Below are positions 22,660 to 32,437 of a stretch of 64,000 nt of DNA, piece after piece (the stretch's first letter is position 1; every line of letters begins with the position of its first letter). The DNA lies in assembly GCA_947685225.1 (NCBI GenBank), contig CANTUV010000039.1, positions 35,518,001-35,582,000 of the forward strand, in the 5' to 3' direction. The notes under the pieces were generated by a model. That model searched no databases and was not told the DNA's origin. It saw nothing but the letters and a program-made list of their open reading frames with translations. The stretch is from Garcia nutans. Taxonomy: Eukaryota; Streptophyta; Magnoliopsida; Malpighiales; Euphorbiaceae. Made by a program: the position numbers and the translations under genes.

Positions 22660-22844
22660 CAGGGGCGAAGCCATACTTTTTAGTGAAGAGAGATAAAATA
22701 AAAATATCATATATTTTTTAAAAAATTTAAAGGGGGGCAATTAAATATTTTAAAAATTTTAATAATATATATACATATATATATATAATTTTCAAAACAG
22801 AAGGGGGCAGCTGCCCCCTTCAAATACTAGTGTCTTCGCCCCTG
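22660..22844. mobile_element. hAT MITE with perfect 8-bp TSD
   Basis: Termini CAGGGGCGAAGCCATAC and GTGTCTTCGCCCCTG are imperfect inverted repeats of the hAT type, flanked by an exact 8-bp duplication TGCGAGAT (22652-22659 and 22845-22852). Inside is only AT-rich DNA plus a perfect 20-bp palindrome at 22801-22820 (AAGGGGGCAG and its complement). It is 185 bp and non-autonomous. Confidence 0.85.
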
Positions 22845-22852
22845 TGCGAGAT

Positions 22853-23731
22853 AGATTACTCGTCCCAAACCCTCCCCCCCCCCCCCCCCCCTCCCCCCCA
22901 GTAAGTCCAATCTGCCTTATTTGTGTGATATAATATCATATACTTAATCTTTGGAATTATCATTCTTAATGTGATATTTGATGAGAATTTTATCAAAAAT
23001 GATGGTATTGAAGTGTTAGAAATGGGATATGTTGTAATGTTGAATAGGACTTTTAATTTTTATTCTTAGACGTTTTCTTTTGTGTTAATTATTTGCTAAT
23101 ATAGATAGGTAGTTATGTTATCAATGATGCTATATTAATTTTGATAGGTTTTATATAATCATTTATCTTGTTTTGTATTAATTTTGTTCATGTGTTTTCT
23201 GCCCATATGCTACACTCATGTTGGTGAAGGATAGAGATATTATCTTTCATTTTTTTTTTCTTTTTTCTTAATTTTTATTTGTTTTTTTTTAATTTAGGTT
23301 GTTGAGGCTTATCACAATTATTTTTACTTTAATGCTTATAGTTAAGCAACTGTAAAATATCTTTTTTTAATTCTCCATAAACAATTTTTTAGGTCTAAAA
23401 GATCTTCTTTTGATAAATGTTTGGTGTTCTACCTTCATTGTCTATGTTAGATATAATATTATTTATCCGAGTCTAATATCATATTATTTAAAGATTACTT
23501 CTTTTAGCTAATTTTTGTGCAAATAACTAGCTACACCCTATATAAAGTACTTTTACTTCATCCTTGCACATCATGGTGTCCTCCAAAGGATCACCTTCCC
23601 TACATGAGGTGGAAATTGATAAATCAATCCTCAGTTTCCATAAGCTTGCAATGACAATTACTAACTCGGGCCCATTATTATTGAGTTGATACAATTTCAG
23701 TAGATGTGCACTATAGCTGCCCATGTTAGAT
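22853..23731. other. intergenic/intron-like stretch with a poly-C tract
   Basis: No gene is recognisable. A C18 run (22874-22891), a T and a further C7 (22893-22899) stand out in AT-rich DNA. If the B3-like pieces on each side belong together, this is intronic. Confidence 0.45.
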
Positions 23732-23736
23732 TATTG

Positions 23737-24020
23737 TGTTGATGACTAATTCAAAGCACGTGCAAAAGAATTTGTCAAGTTCAGTTTTTACGTCGTTCTT
23801 TTCCTCTGTTGGTGGAATAAAATAGTTCAAGTAGTGGCTTGAAAATACCATTGTTGTTATCTTTCATATTTTTGAAGTTTTTTTCGTTCCTATAAAGCCT
23901 ATAAATTAGGCATTTGTTTGTTATTTTTTAGATATCAATAAATGAAGTAATTTTCATATAAAACTCTATTTTTTTATTTGTAAAAGGTTTCGGTCTTTAT
24001 CTTCTACTTCTTCTCCAACA
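23737..24020 (+). repeat. 5' LTR of copia element 1
   Basis: Has a TATAAAG box at 23891-23897 and a second 'tataaatt' just after it. Nearly identical to the 3' LTR; the few differences (for example gaatttgtc/gaattagtc, acgtcgtt/acgtggtt) suggest insertion well after the host pseudogene decayed. Confidence 0.92.
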
Positions 24021-24068
24021 AAATTGGTATCAGAGTCTGGTTATCAAGAACTAAAGGGGCGTTAAGTC

Positions 24069-24980
24069 ATGGCAGGTAGCAGTAGTAACTCTATAAGTTT
24101 ATCTTAGCCAGCAATCCCAGTTTTCAAAGGAGAGAGCTATGAGTTCTGCAGCATTAAGATGAGAACTCTTTTTAAGTCCCAAGATTTGTGGGACTTGGTT
24201 GAAAATGGCTACTCTGATGAGGATGAGGCGAAAGAAAAGGAGAATGCAAAGGACTCTAAAGCATTGTTCTTCATTCAGCAGGCAGTGCATGAATTGATCT
24301 TCTCAAAAATTGCTGCAGCTGCAACAGCAAATGAAGCCTGGGTGACATTGCAGACCGCCTATCAAGGTTCTTCTAAGGTGATCACAGTGAAGCTTCAGTC
24401 ATTACGGTGTGAGTTTGAGACCTTGCAAATGCAAGCTGGAGAAACAGTAGATGATTTTCTCTCTCGGGTCTCAACCATCAAAAATCAGTTGAGGTCTTAT
24501 GGAGATGAAATTACTGACCAGACCACTGTGGCAGAGGTGTTGAGGAGCTTGACAAGCAAGTTCAATCATGTTGTGAAAGCAATTAAAGAATCCAAGGATC
24601 TGGAAAAATATTCATATGACGAGCTAATGGGGTCACTACAGTCCCGTAAAGCTCGCTTGAATAGAACCTTGGAAAAGAACGAGGAGAAGGCTTTCCATGT
24701 GATGGAGAAGAAAGGCTCTAGTGATCGTCGTCGTAGTGGTTCTCAGGCAAGAGGAGGCCGAGGTAAAGGAGGCAATCAAAGAGGAGAAGGAAGACAGGAG
24801 GAACATCAACGTGTTGGAAAGAAAGATTAAAGCCATATTCAGTGTTACAAGTGCAAGCAGTATGTGCATTACAAGTCAGAATGTTGGCAGCGTGAAAATC
24901 AAGCAAATTATGTCAAGAATGAGAAAGATGAATTAAAGCTTTTCATGGCCTTTCATGGAGAAGCAGTACCATCAAGCAAT
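24069..24980 (+). pseudogene. copia gag (capsid/nucleocapsid), broken
   Basis: Gag forms the virus-like particle that packages element RNA. The frame opens at ATG 24069 and is broken by TAG near 24103. The main open part (24159-24830, 223 aa) shows the copia gag core (WVTLQTAYQGSSKV, LQSLRCEFETLQM, VDDFLSRV) and an Arg/Gly-rich tail. A TAA at 24828-24830 cuts it off from the zinc knuckle, which follows as CYKCKQYVHYKSEC (CX2CX4HX4C) at about 24842-24883. Confidence 0.85.
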
Positions 24981-25272
24981 ATTTGGTTCCTGGACAGCGG
25001 ATGCTCAAATCACATGACAGGGATTAAGTCACTCTTTAAGGAATTTGATGAATCATTCAAGCTAAAAGTGAGGCTAGGAGATGATTAGCAAATGCAAGTG
25101 GAGGGAAAAGGTACAGTAGCCATCGAAAATAGTCATGGTAATACCAAGCTGCTCTACAATGTTTATTTCATTCCTAGTCTATCTCAAAACTTATTAAGCA
25201 TCGGTCAGCTCATGGGAAGTGGATATTCTATGCTATTTGATGATAATTCGTGTGTTGTCAAGGACAAGAAAT
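24981..25272 (+). pseudogene. copia protease region, broken
   Basis: WFLDSGCSNHMTG, around 24984-25020, is the copia aspartic protease active site (DSG), which matures the polyprotein. A TAG at 25086-25088 and then the solo-LTR insertion at 25273 end the frame. Downstream LLYNVYFIPSLSQNLLSIGQL is the usual protease-to-integrase linker. Confidence 0.85.
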
Positions 25273-25929
25273 TGTCAAACTTGATGGCTTTGGTGTCAAA
25301 GTTGGTGGCTGTGGCTTAATGTTTTGCAATCCCACATCGAAAGTTTTAAGAATTAGGGGTGAGTTAGTTGCCTTATAAATAACTCATCCCTTCTTAATTA
25401 TTTGTATCCCAAAAAATTAGTATACATTTTTGAAAATTTGTATATTGTAAATTTGGTCTTCTCTTCCCAAATTAATAAGAGCAGGCTGCCTCAAGTGGTG
25501 CTCGGAGACATAGGCATATTTAGCCGAACTCCGTTATCAAATTTTCGGGTGTGTTCTTTCCTTGTCTCTTTTATTTATTCCGCATTTATTTTGTTTCTTT
25601 TCTGTATTAGTATAGTATTCAATATTTATTTGTCGGGTTTATTTGTAGTGTATTGTACTATTTATTTGGGTGTATTTTACTATTCATGTGTACGGTACTA
25701 TTCATATATACACGGGTTTAGGTTGTGATAATATACTGTGCAAGTAAGTTCTGTCTAGGAGACTGAGTTTTAAGAGGGACCATTTGTGACCCCTCCAGCC
25801 TTTCCTGGGAATTTATTTGGAATGGTAATTTTGTCTAAGGAGACTATTCAGTAGTCTTTCCTGGAAATTACCGAATCAGTGCAATTCACTAGTTGTAGTT
25901 TGAGGGAAAATTACCCGATTTTCCCAACA
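25273..25929 (+). mobile_element. solo LTR (657 bp) nested in copia element 1, TSD GAAAT
   Basis: Starts TGTCAAACTTGATGG, ends TTTTCCCAACA, and is flanked by an exact 5-bp duplication GAAAT (25268-25272 and 25930-25934). Removing it would rejoin the copia protease-integrase frame around 'gacaagaaat/ctggtc'. Inside are a CCACATCG motif, a TATAAAT box (25374-25380) and a CT-rich stretch. No internal region remains, as expected after LTR-LTR recombination. The frame at 25402-25728 inside it is not a gene. Confidence 0.88.
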
Positions 25930-25934
25930 GAAAT

Positions 25935-27010
25935 CTGGTCAAGTTATGGTGAATGTCTGAATGACACAAAACTAGCTATTTCCTCTTAAAATTTCCAGTG
26001 TGTATGACCGAGCTCTTGTGGTTAAACAAAACAGTGAGTCAAGGCTTTGGCATTTGAGGTATGGGCATTTAAATGAGAAGGGACTCAAGTTGCTGAATCA
26101 AAAGGAAATGGTGTATGGTTTACCAAGCATTGAATCACTGGAGATGTGTGAAGTGTGTATATATGGCAAGCAAAGCAGGAAATCCTTTCCAGTTGGCAAG
26201 GCCAGAAGAGGAACTCATTGTCTTGAAATTGTTCATGCTGATCTATGAGGTCCCATGCAAACCAAATCCTTTGGTGGGAACTGTTATTTCCTGTTGTTCA
26301 CAGATGATTATAGCCGCATGAGCTAGATTTATTTTCTTGAATTCAAGTCCCAAGCATTTGAATTATTCAAAAAATTTAAAACTTTGGTGGAGAAACAAAG
26401 TGGCAATTGCATTAAGGCGCTAAAAATGGATAGAGGAGATGAGTTCACATCAAAAGAGTTCCAAAATTTTTGTGATGTAAACGGGATTCAAAGGGAGCTT
26501 ACAACACCATATACTTCAGAGAAGAATGGGGTTGCCGAGCGAAAGAATCGCACGGTGATGGAGATGGCCAGGAGTATGATGAAGGCAAAGAATCTTCCAA
26601 ATGAGTTATGGGCTGAAGGAGTTGCAACAGCAGTGTATTTATTGAATCTTTCACCAACAAAAGTTGTTCAGAATCAGACTCCATATGAAGCCTGGTATGG
26701 AAGAAAGCCCTTGGTGAGTCACTTAAAGGTATTCGGTTGTATTGCCTATGTTTTAGTTGATGCTATTAAACGTTCCAAACTTGTTGAGAAGTCAATTAAG
26801 TGCATATTTATTGGTTATAGCATTGAATCTAAAGTATATAGGTTGTATAACCCTTCTAGTGGCAAGATGATTATAAGCATAAATGTTGAATTTAATGAAG
26901 ACGCAAGCTGGGGTTGGCAAGAGGAGAAAGGAGAGTTGCAATTTAAAGTGCCCAAATTGCTTGATGAACCAGTGGCTGAATGGCAAGTGAAAACGCCAAT
27001 AACCTCTTCT
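25935..27010 (+). pseudogene. copia integrase, broken
   Basis: The zinc-binding part (LWHLRYGHLNEKGL..CEVCIYGKQSRKS, about 26047-26180) and catalytic core are recognisable: first Asp in IVHADL (TGA right after, near 26247), second Asp in MDRGDEF (the usual GGE is GDE here), Glu in GVAERKNRTVMEMA. The longest piece is 26384-27082. Integrase inserts element DNA into the genome; with stops near 25960, 25988, 26247 and 26320 and a frameshift near 26995 it cannot act. Confidence 0.85.
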
Positions 27011-28715
27011 CCAAAGTCTCCAAGCAGACACCAACATCTCCTATCAAGCCATCACAAGAGAAAGGTGCAAACTCTAGCATGATGAACTCTCTTGAAAGTG
27101 ATTCACCACCACTGAAGTTCAGAAGCTTAGAGGAAATCTATGAAGAAACGCAGGCTTTGTTTGTAGCTGATCCATTCACATTTAATGAAGCAGTAGAAAA
27201 AGAAGAATGGGGTACAGCAATGAAGGAGGAGATTGAGGCAATTAAGAAGAACCAAACATGGGATTTGGTGGAACCTCCGCAAAAATATAATTGGAGTAAA
27301 ATGGGTTTATAGAACTAAACTTCATCCTGATGGAAGTGTACAACAATACAAGGCACGACTCATCGTAAAAGGTTATTCCCAACAGCATGGTGTGGATTAC
27401 GACGAACCATTCTCACCTGTGGCTCGCTTTGAAACTGTGAGAATCTTACTAGCACTTGCAGCTCAACTAAAATGGCTAGTGTATCAGTTTGATGTCAAGT
27501 CAGCGTTTCTGAATGGGGACTTGAGTGAAGAAGTGTACATGAATCAACCTGATGGTTTCGTTGTTCCTGGAAAAGAGAAGTGTGTTTACAAGTTGAAAAG
27601 GGCGTTGTGAGGCTTGAAGCAAGCTTCACGAGCTTGGTACAGTAGAATTGATTCTTATTTTCTTCAAAATGGTTTTGAATGCAGCAAGAATGAGCCAACA
27701 CTCTATCTAAAAAGGCAAGGTACCAATGACTTCCTTGTTGTCTGTTTATATGTTGATGACATGATTTACATGGGATCATCATCCTCACTAATTCAAGAAT
27801 TTAAGTGTAGCATGAAGAAAGAATTTGATATGACAGATTTGGGTTTGCTTTATTATTTTCTTGGTTTGGAGATCAAGCAAGGAGAAGATGGTATCTTTGT
27901 ATCACAAAAAAAATATGCAACTGATTTATTATTGAAGTTTTGAATGAAAGATTGCAAAGCAGCAGCCACAGCAATGAATCTTAATGAGAAGTTATAGAAA
28001 GAAGATGGAACAGAGAAAGCTGATGCAACTCAGTTCAGAAGCTTGGTTGGAGGTTTAATATATCTGGTTCATACAAGGCCAGATATAGCTTTTCTAGTTG
28101 GAGTGGTTTGCAGATTTATGCAAAGTCCAACTAAACACCACTTTGGAGCAGCTAAAAGAATCATACGTTACGTTGCTGGTACAATTGATTATGGCTTATG
28201 GTATGCAAGTTTTAAAGCTTTTGAGTTAGTTGGATATACTGACAGCGATTGGGCGGGCTGTGTGGAGGACAAGAAAAGCACATCTGGTTTTATCTTTAAG
28301 TTAGGTTCAACAGCAATTTCCTGGAGTTCTAAGAAGCAAAGTTCAACTGCATTATCAACTTCAGAAGCTGAGTATGTTGCAGCAACTGCATCAGCCTGTC
28401 AGTGGTATGGTTAAGGAGAATTCTTGAAGATCTTGGTCAGCGGCAATTAAATGCAACAAGAATTTTGTGTGATAACAGGTCCACATTTGCCATGGCAAGA
28501 AATCCAACACATCATGGGAGGACTAAGCATATAGACATCCGGATGCACTACATTAGAGAGCTTGTAGTAGACGAGGTAATTAAGCTGGAATATTGTCAAA
28601 CAAATGAGCAAGCGGCAAACATACTGACCAAGTCTCTACCAAAGAACAAGCAAGAATATCAGAGGCAGCTAATGGGAGTTTGCAGCTTTGAATTAAGGGG
28701 GAGTGTTGATGACTA
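27011..28715 (+). pseudogene. copia reverse transcriptase and RNase H, broken
   Basis: RT begins around 'ATWDLVEPP' (27255) and has WVYRTKLHPDGS, QFDVKSAFLNGDL and the catalytic box CLYVDDMIY (about 27745-27770). RNase H shows GYTDSDWAGC (28228), the SWSSKKQSSTALSTSEAEY segment and LCDNRSTFAMARNP. Stops sit at about 27610, 27943 and 27994. A 5-bp gain (tatgg) near 28405 shifts the frame just after QW. The protein copies element RNA to DNA in the particle; this copy is inactive. Confidence 0.88.
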
Positions 28716-28988
28716 ATTCAAAGCACGTGCAAAAGAATTAGTCAAGTTCAGTTTTTACGTGGTTCTTTTCCTCTATTAGTGGAATAAAATAGTTCAAGTA
28801 GTGGCTTGAAAATAGCATTGTTGTTATCTTTCATATTTTTGAAGTTTTTTTCGTTCCTGTAAAGCCTATAAATTAGGCATTTGTTTGTTATTTTTTAGAT
28901 AGCAATAAATGAAGTAATTTCCATATAAAACTCTGTTTTTTTCATTTGTAAAAGGTTCCGGTCTTTATCTTCTACTTCTTCTCCAACA
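28704..28988 (+). repeat. 3' LTR of copia element 1
   Basis: TGTTGATGAC..CTCCAACA, directly after the polypurine tract and followed by the TATTG duplication. Confidence 0.92.
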
Positions 28989-28993
28989 TATTG

Positions 28994-29598
28994 GACATCT
29001 GTTAAAAATCCAAATTATGCCCTACATTACAATCAATTATGTATATGATTGTAAGTTCTTCTTTCTGCTTAATTTTTGCATGTGTTTCTTGCTCAAATAG
29101 TACAAAACTAGACATAATGAAATTATATGTAATTACCTGCATATATTCAACCTTTTTCAGCATACATCGATCGAAGCTCGAATGATCATATGGAACTATA
29201 TTGTGTTAATATATTTTTATCATTACATATTTATTTTTAATAATTGTTACTTTAAATCATTTTATAGAAAATTCTGAAGGAAATGAAGAGCACAGTCTTA
29301 CTTTCTCTGTTGAATGCAACTCAAATGAGTACAAATACCATCATGTAAGTTTTCCTCATGGTTTCTAAATTTTAGTTAAATATTTTGTTTGATTCACAAA
29401 TTTAATATAACATTTAACTATTTTAATGGTACAGATTCTACCGAGAGAAAAGGCGGAGGAGCATATTAGAGAAGATAGTAAGATCACCATAATGCAGATT
29501 GGTGGAGAGAAAACCTATGTTGTTTTCTATCAGTATAGGAAGATCACATTATCTTCCTCTAGATGCTATTCTGTAGTGTGCCGCCTAACAAAAGGATG
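28994..29598 (+). pseudogene. B3-like (REM-type) pseudogene, second piece
   Basis: Two exon-like segments with proper GT-AG borders and matching phase: 29268-29344 (LTFSVECNSNEYKYHH) and 29435-29598 (starting ILPREKAEEHIRED), ending in TGA at 29596-29598. LP-x-E-x-A-x-x-x-I, followed by ITIMQIGGEKTYVVFYQY and a Ser-rich turn, fits a B3 domain, a plant-specific DNA-binding fold, but the domain is cut short before its final strands. A weak coding-like segment follows the copia element at 28994-29050. A second copy of the last exon is at 32112-32437. Confidence 0.42.
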
Positions 29599-29761
29599 AA
29601 GCAATATTGTTCAAGACCTCATATTGCAAAGGACACAAAAGTTCAATTCATAAAGGCTAGAAACCTGAAGAATACTTTTCATTTGTCTATTCCAACGCCT
29701 AAATAGTTATTGGTCTATTCCAATGTCTAGCCTTGGTCTATTCCAGTTTACATAAACAAAA

Positions 29762-30493
29762 TGTAGAAATTAATGTAGAAATCTTTATTATTTTCTAGAT
29801 ATTTTTATTAATTTTGATTTAGTCAATAAGTTGGTTACTAGTATGATTATGATTTCTTATTTTTAGGAAAATAATTAGAGATTATGAAAATATTTAGTGA
29901 GATTTTTCTAATTGTTTTGTTGCAAATATGCCTTTAAAAAGGCTCTTCATGTTGAATAAAAATATGCTCTTTGCACCTTATTTCCTCCCACCAGTGGCTG
30001 AACCAGGATTTTACTGAGGAGGTCAGCGGCGTGCACTGACGGTGGTGGGGCTGCCCTGCCTGGGCTGCTGCTGCTGGTGGCTGGTTCAACTTGGGGAGGG
30101 AAGGGGGAGAGGGAAGAAGGAGAAGAGAAGAGGAGAAAACGCAACCCCTTTTTTATTTTTGAACCGGCCCAAGCGAAACGGCGTCATTTCGCTTGGGCCG
30201 GTTTTTTTTTTTTTTTAAATTTACCCCTGGCACCGTTTTGCCAGAGACTAATTTATATAAAAAAAAATAAAAGTATTTGCAGTGAGGGGGGTTCGTCTAC
30301 CCCTCGCTGCAAATCATCTGCAACTCAGCCCCCTTCAACAGGGGTTGTGTTTAGCTCCTCCACCGGCTTTATCTCTTCTGGTCACCGGTGAGGGGGGGTC
30401 GTGTGACCTCACACGACCCCATGGTCGTTCCACCCCTGCCTCCCACACTTCTTGTTTATCCTTTACTGTGTTCTTTTGATTAAAACAACAACA
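29762..30493 (+). repeat. 5' LTR of gag-only element, interrupted by a hAT element
   Basis: Aligns with 31833-32110 on both sides of 29992-30446 (for example 'tgtagaaatctttattatttt', 'cagtcaataagttggttac'-like text, then 'cttcttgttta'). Confidence 0.82.
29992..30438. mobile_element. non-autonomous hAT element, 8-bp TSD CCTCCCAC
   Basis: Left terminus CAGTGGCTGAACCAGG and right terminus reverse complement CAGGGGTGGAACGACC are imperfect inverted repeats of the hAT type; the 8-bp duplication CCTCCCAC is exact (29984-29991 and 30439-30446). It is GC-rich unlike its surroundings and carries two strong hairpins: 17-bp stem 30162-30203 followed by a T run, and 11-bp stem 30395-30420 (GGGGTCGTGTG and its complement, loop acct). 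No transposase. Frames at 29947-30144, 30077-30391 and 30282-30479 are not convincing genes. Confidence 0.8.
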
Positions 30494-30544
30494 TTTGATA
30501 TCAGAGCAATAAATGATCTCAAGGGACCTATAAAATCTCTATAA

Positions 30545-31025
30545 TCATATCCATACCCCATACCCATAACCATAACTAAAACCATATTCATAACTATAAC
30601 CATTTCCAAATTTATAACCATATCCATAACCATAGTCAATAGCTATAACCATAACTATAAGTGCAAATGGAGGGACAATCAAACTACTTTGCATCAATGG
30701 CTCCACCAAAATTTGATGGAGAATATTATAAAGCGTGGTCAGTTCAAATGATAGTTCATCTCGAAGCTTTGGATCTTTGGAAAGTTGTAGAAGAAGACTA
30801 TATTCATAACTCCAACCATATTCATAACTATAACCATTTCCAAATCTATAACCATAATCAGTAGCTATAACCATAACTATATAAGTGCAAATGGAGGGAC
30901 AATCAAACTACTTTGCATCAATGGCTCCACAAAAATTTGATGGAGAAAATTATAAAGTGTGGTCAGTTCAAATGATAGTTCATCTCGAAGCTTTGGATCT
31001 TTGGGAAGCTGTAGAAGAAGACTAT
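30545..31025 (+). repeat. tandem duplication of leader plus gag start, ~230-bp unit
   Basis: The segment from the CATAAC-rich leader through the first ~48 gag codons occurs twice (about 30575-30801 and 30811-31025). The first copy opens MQMEGQSNYFASMAPPKFDG at 30661 and runs into leader repeats at about 30805. The second is the start of the full gag frame at 30885. The minus-strand frame at 30545-30874 is a Tyr/Gly-rich shadow. Confidence 0.8.
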
Positions 31026-31742
31026 GAGATTCATTCGCTTGGAAACAATCGAACACAAGCTCAAATTAAAAATAAAGAGAAAAAAACAACAAAAGCTACA
31101 ACTAAGGCTTTCTTACTCTATGTTGTTTCACTATCAATCCTAACCAAAATTATGCAAAAAGAATCTATTGTAGACATTTGGGAGTATCTCAAAGAGAAGT
31201 ATGAAAGCAATGAAAGGATGAAGAACATGCAAGTAATGAATATGATTCACAAATTTGACATGGAAAAAATAAAAGTTTCAGAAATAGTCAAGGAATATGC
31301 TAACAGATTGCTAAATGTAGCAGATAAGGTGAGATTACATGATAAGAAATTTTTCAATGAAAAAAAAATTCAAAAAATTTTAATCACGTTGCCTGAAAAA
31401 TATGAAACCATGATCTCCTCTTTGGAAAGTTTTACAGAAATGTCAATTATTACCTTGGCAGAATTTTTACATGTATTGCAGGCATTTGAACAAAGAAGAT
31501 CAATGAGGGAAGAAGGTTGCGTTGAAGGTGCGAATATAGCAAGATCAATAAACAAAATTAAAAGTTATCCACCTTGCACTTATTGTAAGAAAACAAATCA
31601 TCAACATTTCAAATGTTGGTGGAGACCAAATGCCAATTGCAACAAATGTGGCCTAATGGGTCACATGGAAAGAGTATGCAAGACCCAACAACAAACTAAA
31701 TTTGCTATGAATCAACAATCGAAGGAAGAAAAGCTTTTCTAG
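30885..31742 (+). CDS. intact copia-type Gag, 285 aa
   Basis: Capsid/nucleocapsid protein expected to form particles around element RNA. N-terminal FDGENYKVWSVQMIVHL is the copia gag (DUF4219/UBN2-like) opening, residues ~18-34. The central helical part includes IWEYLKEKYESNERMK, MSIITLAEFLHVLQAFEQR and a Lys/Glu-rich stretch. Two zinc knuckles of form CX2CX4HX4C lie near the end: CTYCKKTNHQHFKC and CNKCGLMGHMERVC. The frame is open throughout and stops at TAG 31740-31742, about 80 bp before the polypurine tract. An upstream ATG at 30661 belongs to the duplicated start. It could support its own or related elements' packaging, but pol must come from elsewhere. Expression is not shown. Confidence 0.85.
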   Translation: MQMEGQSNYFASMAPQKFDGENYKVWSVQMIVHLEALDLWEAVEEDYEIHSLGNNRTQAQIKNKEKKTTKATTKAFLLYVVSLSILTKIMQKESIVDIWEYLKEKYESNERMKNMQVMNMIHKFDMEKIKVSEIVKEYANRLLNVADKVRLHDKKFFNEKKIQKILITLPEKYETMISSLESFTEMSIITLAEFLHVLQAFEQRRSMREEGCVEGANIARSINKIKSYPPCTYCKKTNHQHFKCWWRPNANCNKCGLMGHMERVCKTQQQTKFAMNQQSKEEKLF

Positions 31743-31832
31743 CATCGATTAATGCACAAGCATATTTTTTTCTTTCAAAAAAATAAAGCTTAAGGGTTGT
31801 TAGGTGCTAGAGATTTCTATATTAAGGGGGAG

Positions 31833-32110
31833 TGTTAAAAAATAATGTAGAAATCTTTATTATTTTTTAAATATTTTTATTAATTTTGATTTAGTCAATA
31901 AGTTGGTTACTAGTAAGATTATGATTTCTTATTTTTAGAAAAATAATTAGAGATTATAAAAATATTTAGTGAGATTTTTCTGATTGTTTTGTTGCAAATA
32001 TGCCTTTAAAAAGACTCTTCATGTTGAATAAAAATATTCTCTTTGCACCTCATTTCCTCTCCCACTTCTTGTTTATTCTTTGTTGTGTTTTATTGCTTAA
32101 AACAACAACA
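31833..32110 (+). repeat. 3' LTR of gag-only element
   Basis: TGTTAAAAAATAATGTAG..AAAACAACAACA, 278 bp, uninterrupted counterpart of 29762-30493. Confidence 0.85.
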
Positions 32111-32437
32111 TATTCTACAGAAAGAAAAGGCAGAGAAGCTTATTAGAGAAGATAGTAAGATCACCATAATGCAGCTTGATGGAGAGAAAACCTATGTAGT
32201 TTTCTATCAGTATAGGAGGATCACATCATCTTCCTCTGGATGCTATTCTGTAATGTGCCGCCTGACAAGAGGATGAAGCAATATTGTTCAAGACCTCTAT
32301 ATTGCAAAGGACACAAAAGTTCAATTCACAAAGGCTAGAAACTTGAAGTATACTTTTCATTTGTCTAGCACCTAAATAGTTATTGGTCTATTCCAATGTC
32401 TAGATAGAATGTACATTTTACATAAACAAAATGTATG
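32111..32437 (+). pseudogene. duplicate of the B3-like last exon
   Basis: Copy of 29437-29764: coding part with LIREDSKITIMQLDGEKTY and a TGA at 32273-32275, then the same 3' sequence ('agcaatattgttcaagacctc', 'cataaacaaaatgta'). It starts flush with the LTR end at 32110 and lacks the intron acceptor AG in the form seen at 29434. Several percent diverged, so the duplication is not recent. The frame at 32043-32276 runs from LTR into exon and is chimeric. Confidence 0.5.

Larger units (their letters stand above)
23737..28988 (+). mobile_element. Ty1/copia retrotransposon, decayed, TSD TATTG
   Basis: LTRs of 284 and 285 bp (23737-24020, 28704-28988) start TGTTGATGAC and end CCAACA; the exact 5-bp duplication TATTG lies at 23732-23736 and 28989-28993. 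Primer site TGGTATCAGAG at 24025, polypurine tract 'attaagggggag' at 28692-28703. Domain order gag, protease, integrase, reverse transcriptase, RNase H is that of copia. The coding region has many stops and frameshifts and a solo LTR inside. The integrase and RT motifs suggest the Tork/Ikeros side of copia, which I hold loosely. Confidence 0.93.
29762..32110 (+). mobile_element. gag-only copia element (TR-GAG type)
   Basis: LTR 1 is 29762-30493 (277 bp once its hAT insertion is discounted) and LTR 2 is 31833-32110 (278 bp); both end AAAACAACAACA. Primer site TGATATCAGAGC is at 30496-30507 and polypurine tract 'attaagggggag' at 31821-31832. Between them is a leader with CATAAC-like repeats and one gag frame; protease, integrase and RT are absent, and gag runs almost to the polypurine tract. 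Flanks do not match (caaaa / tattc); instead each side is a copy of the B3-like exon. Confidence 0.82.

Noticed and set aside
25402..25728. 108-codon hydrophobic frame
   Set aside because: Lies wholly inside the solo LTR, has no domain and only LTR-like base composition.
30162..30218. Stem followed by a T run, like a bacterial intrinsic terminator
   Set aside because: It lies inside a plant hAT element; a bacterial terminator reading is not supported.
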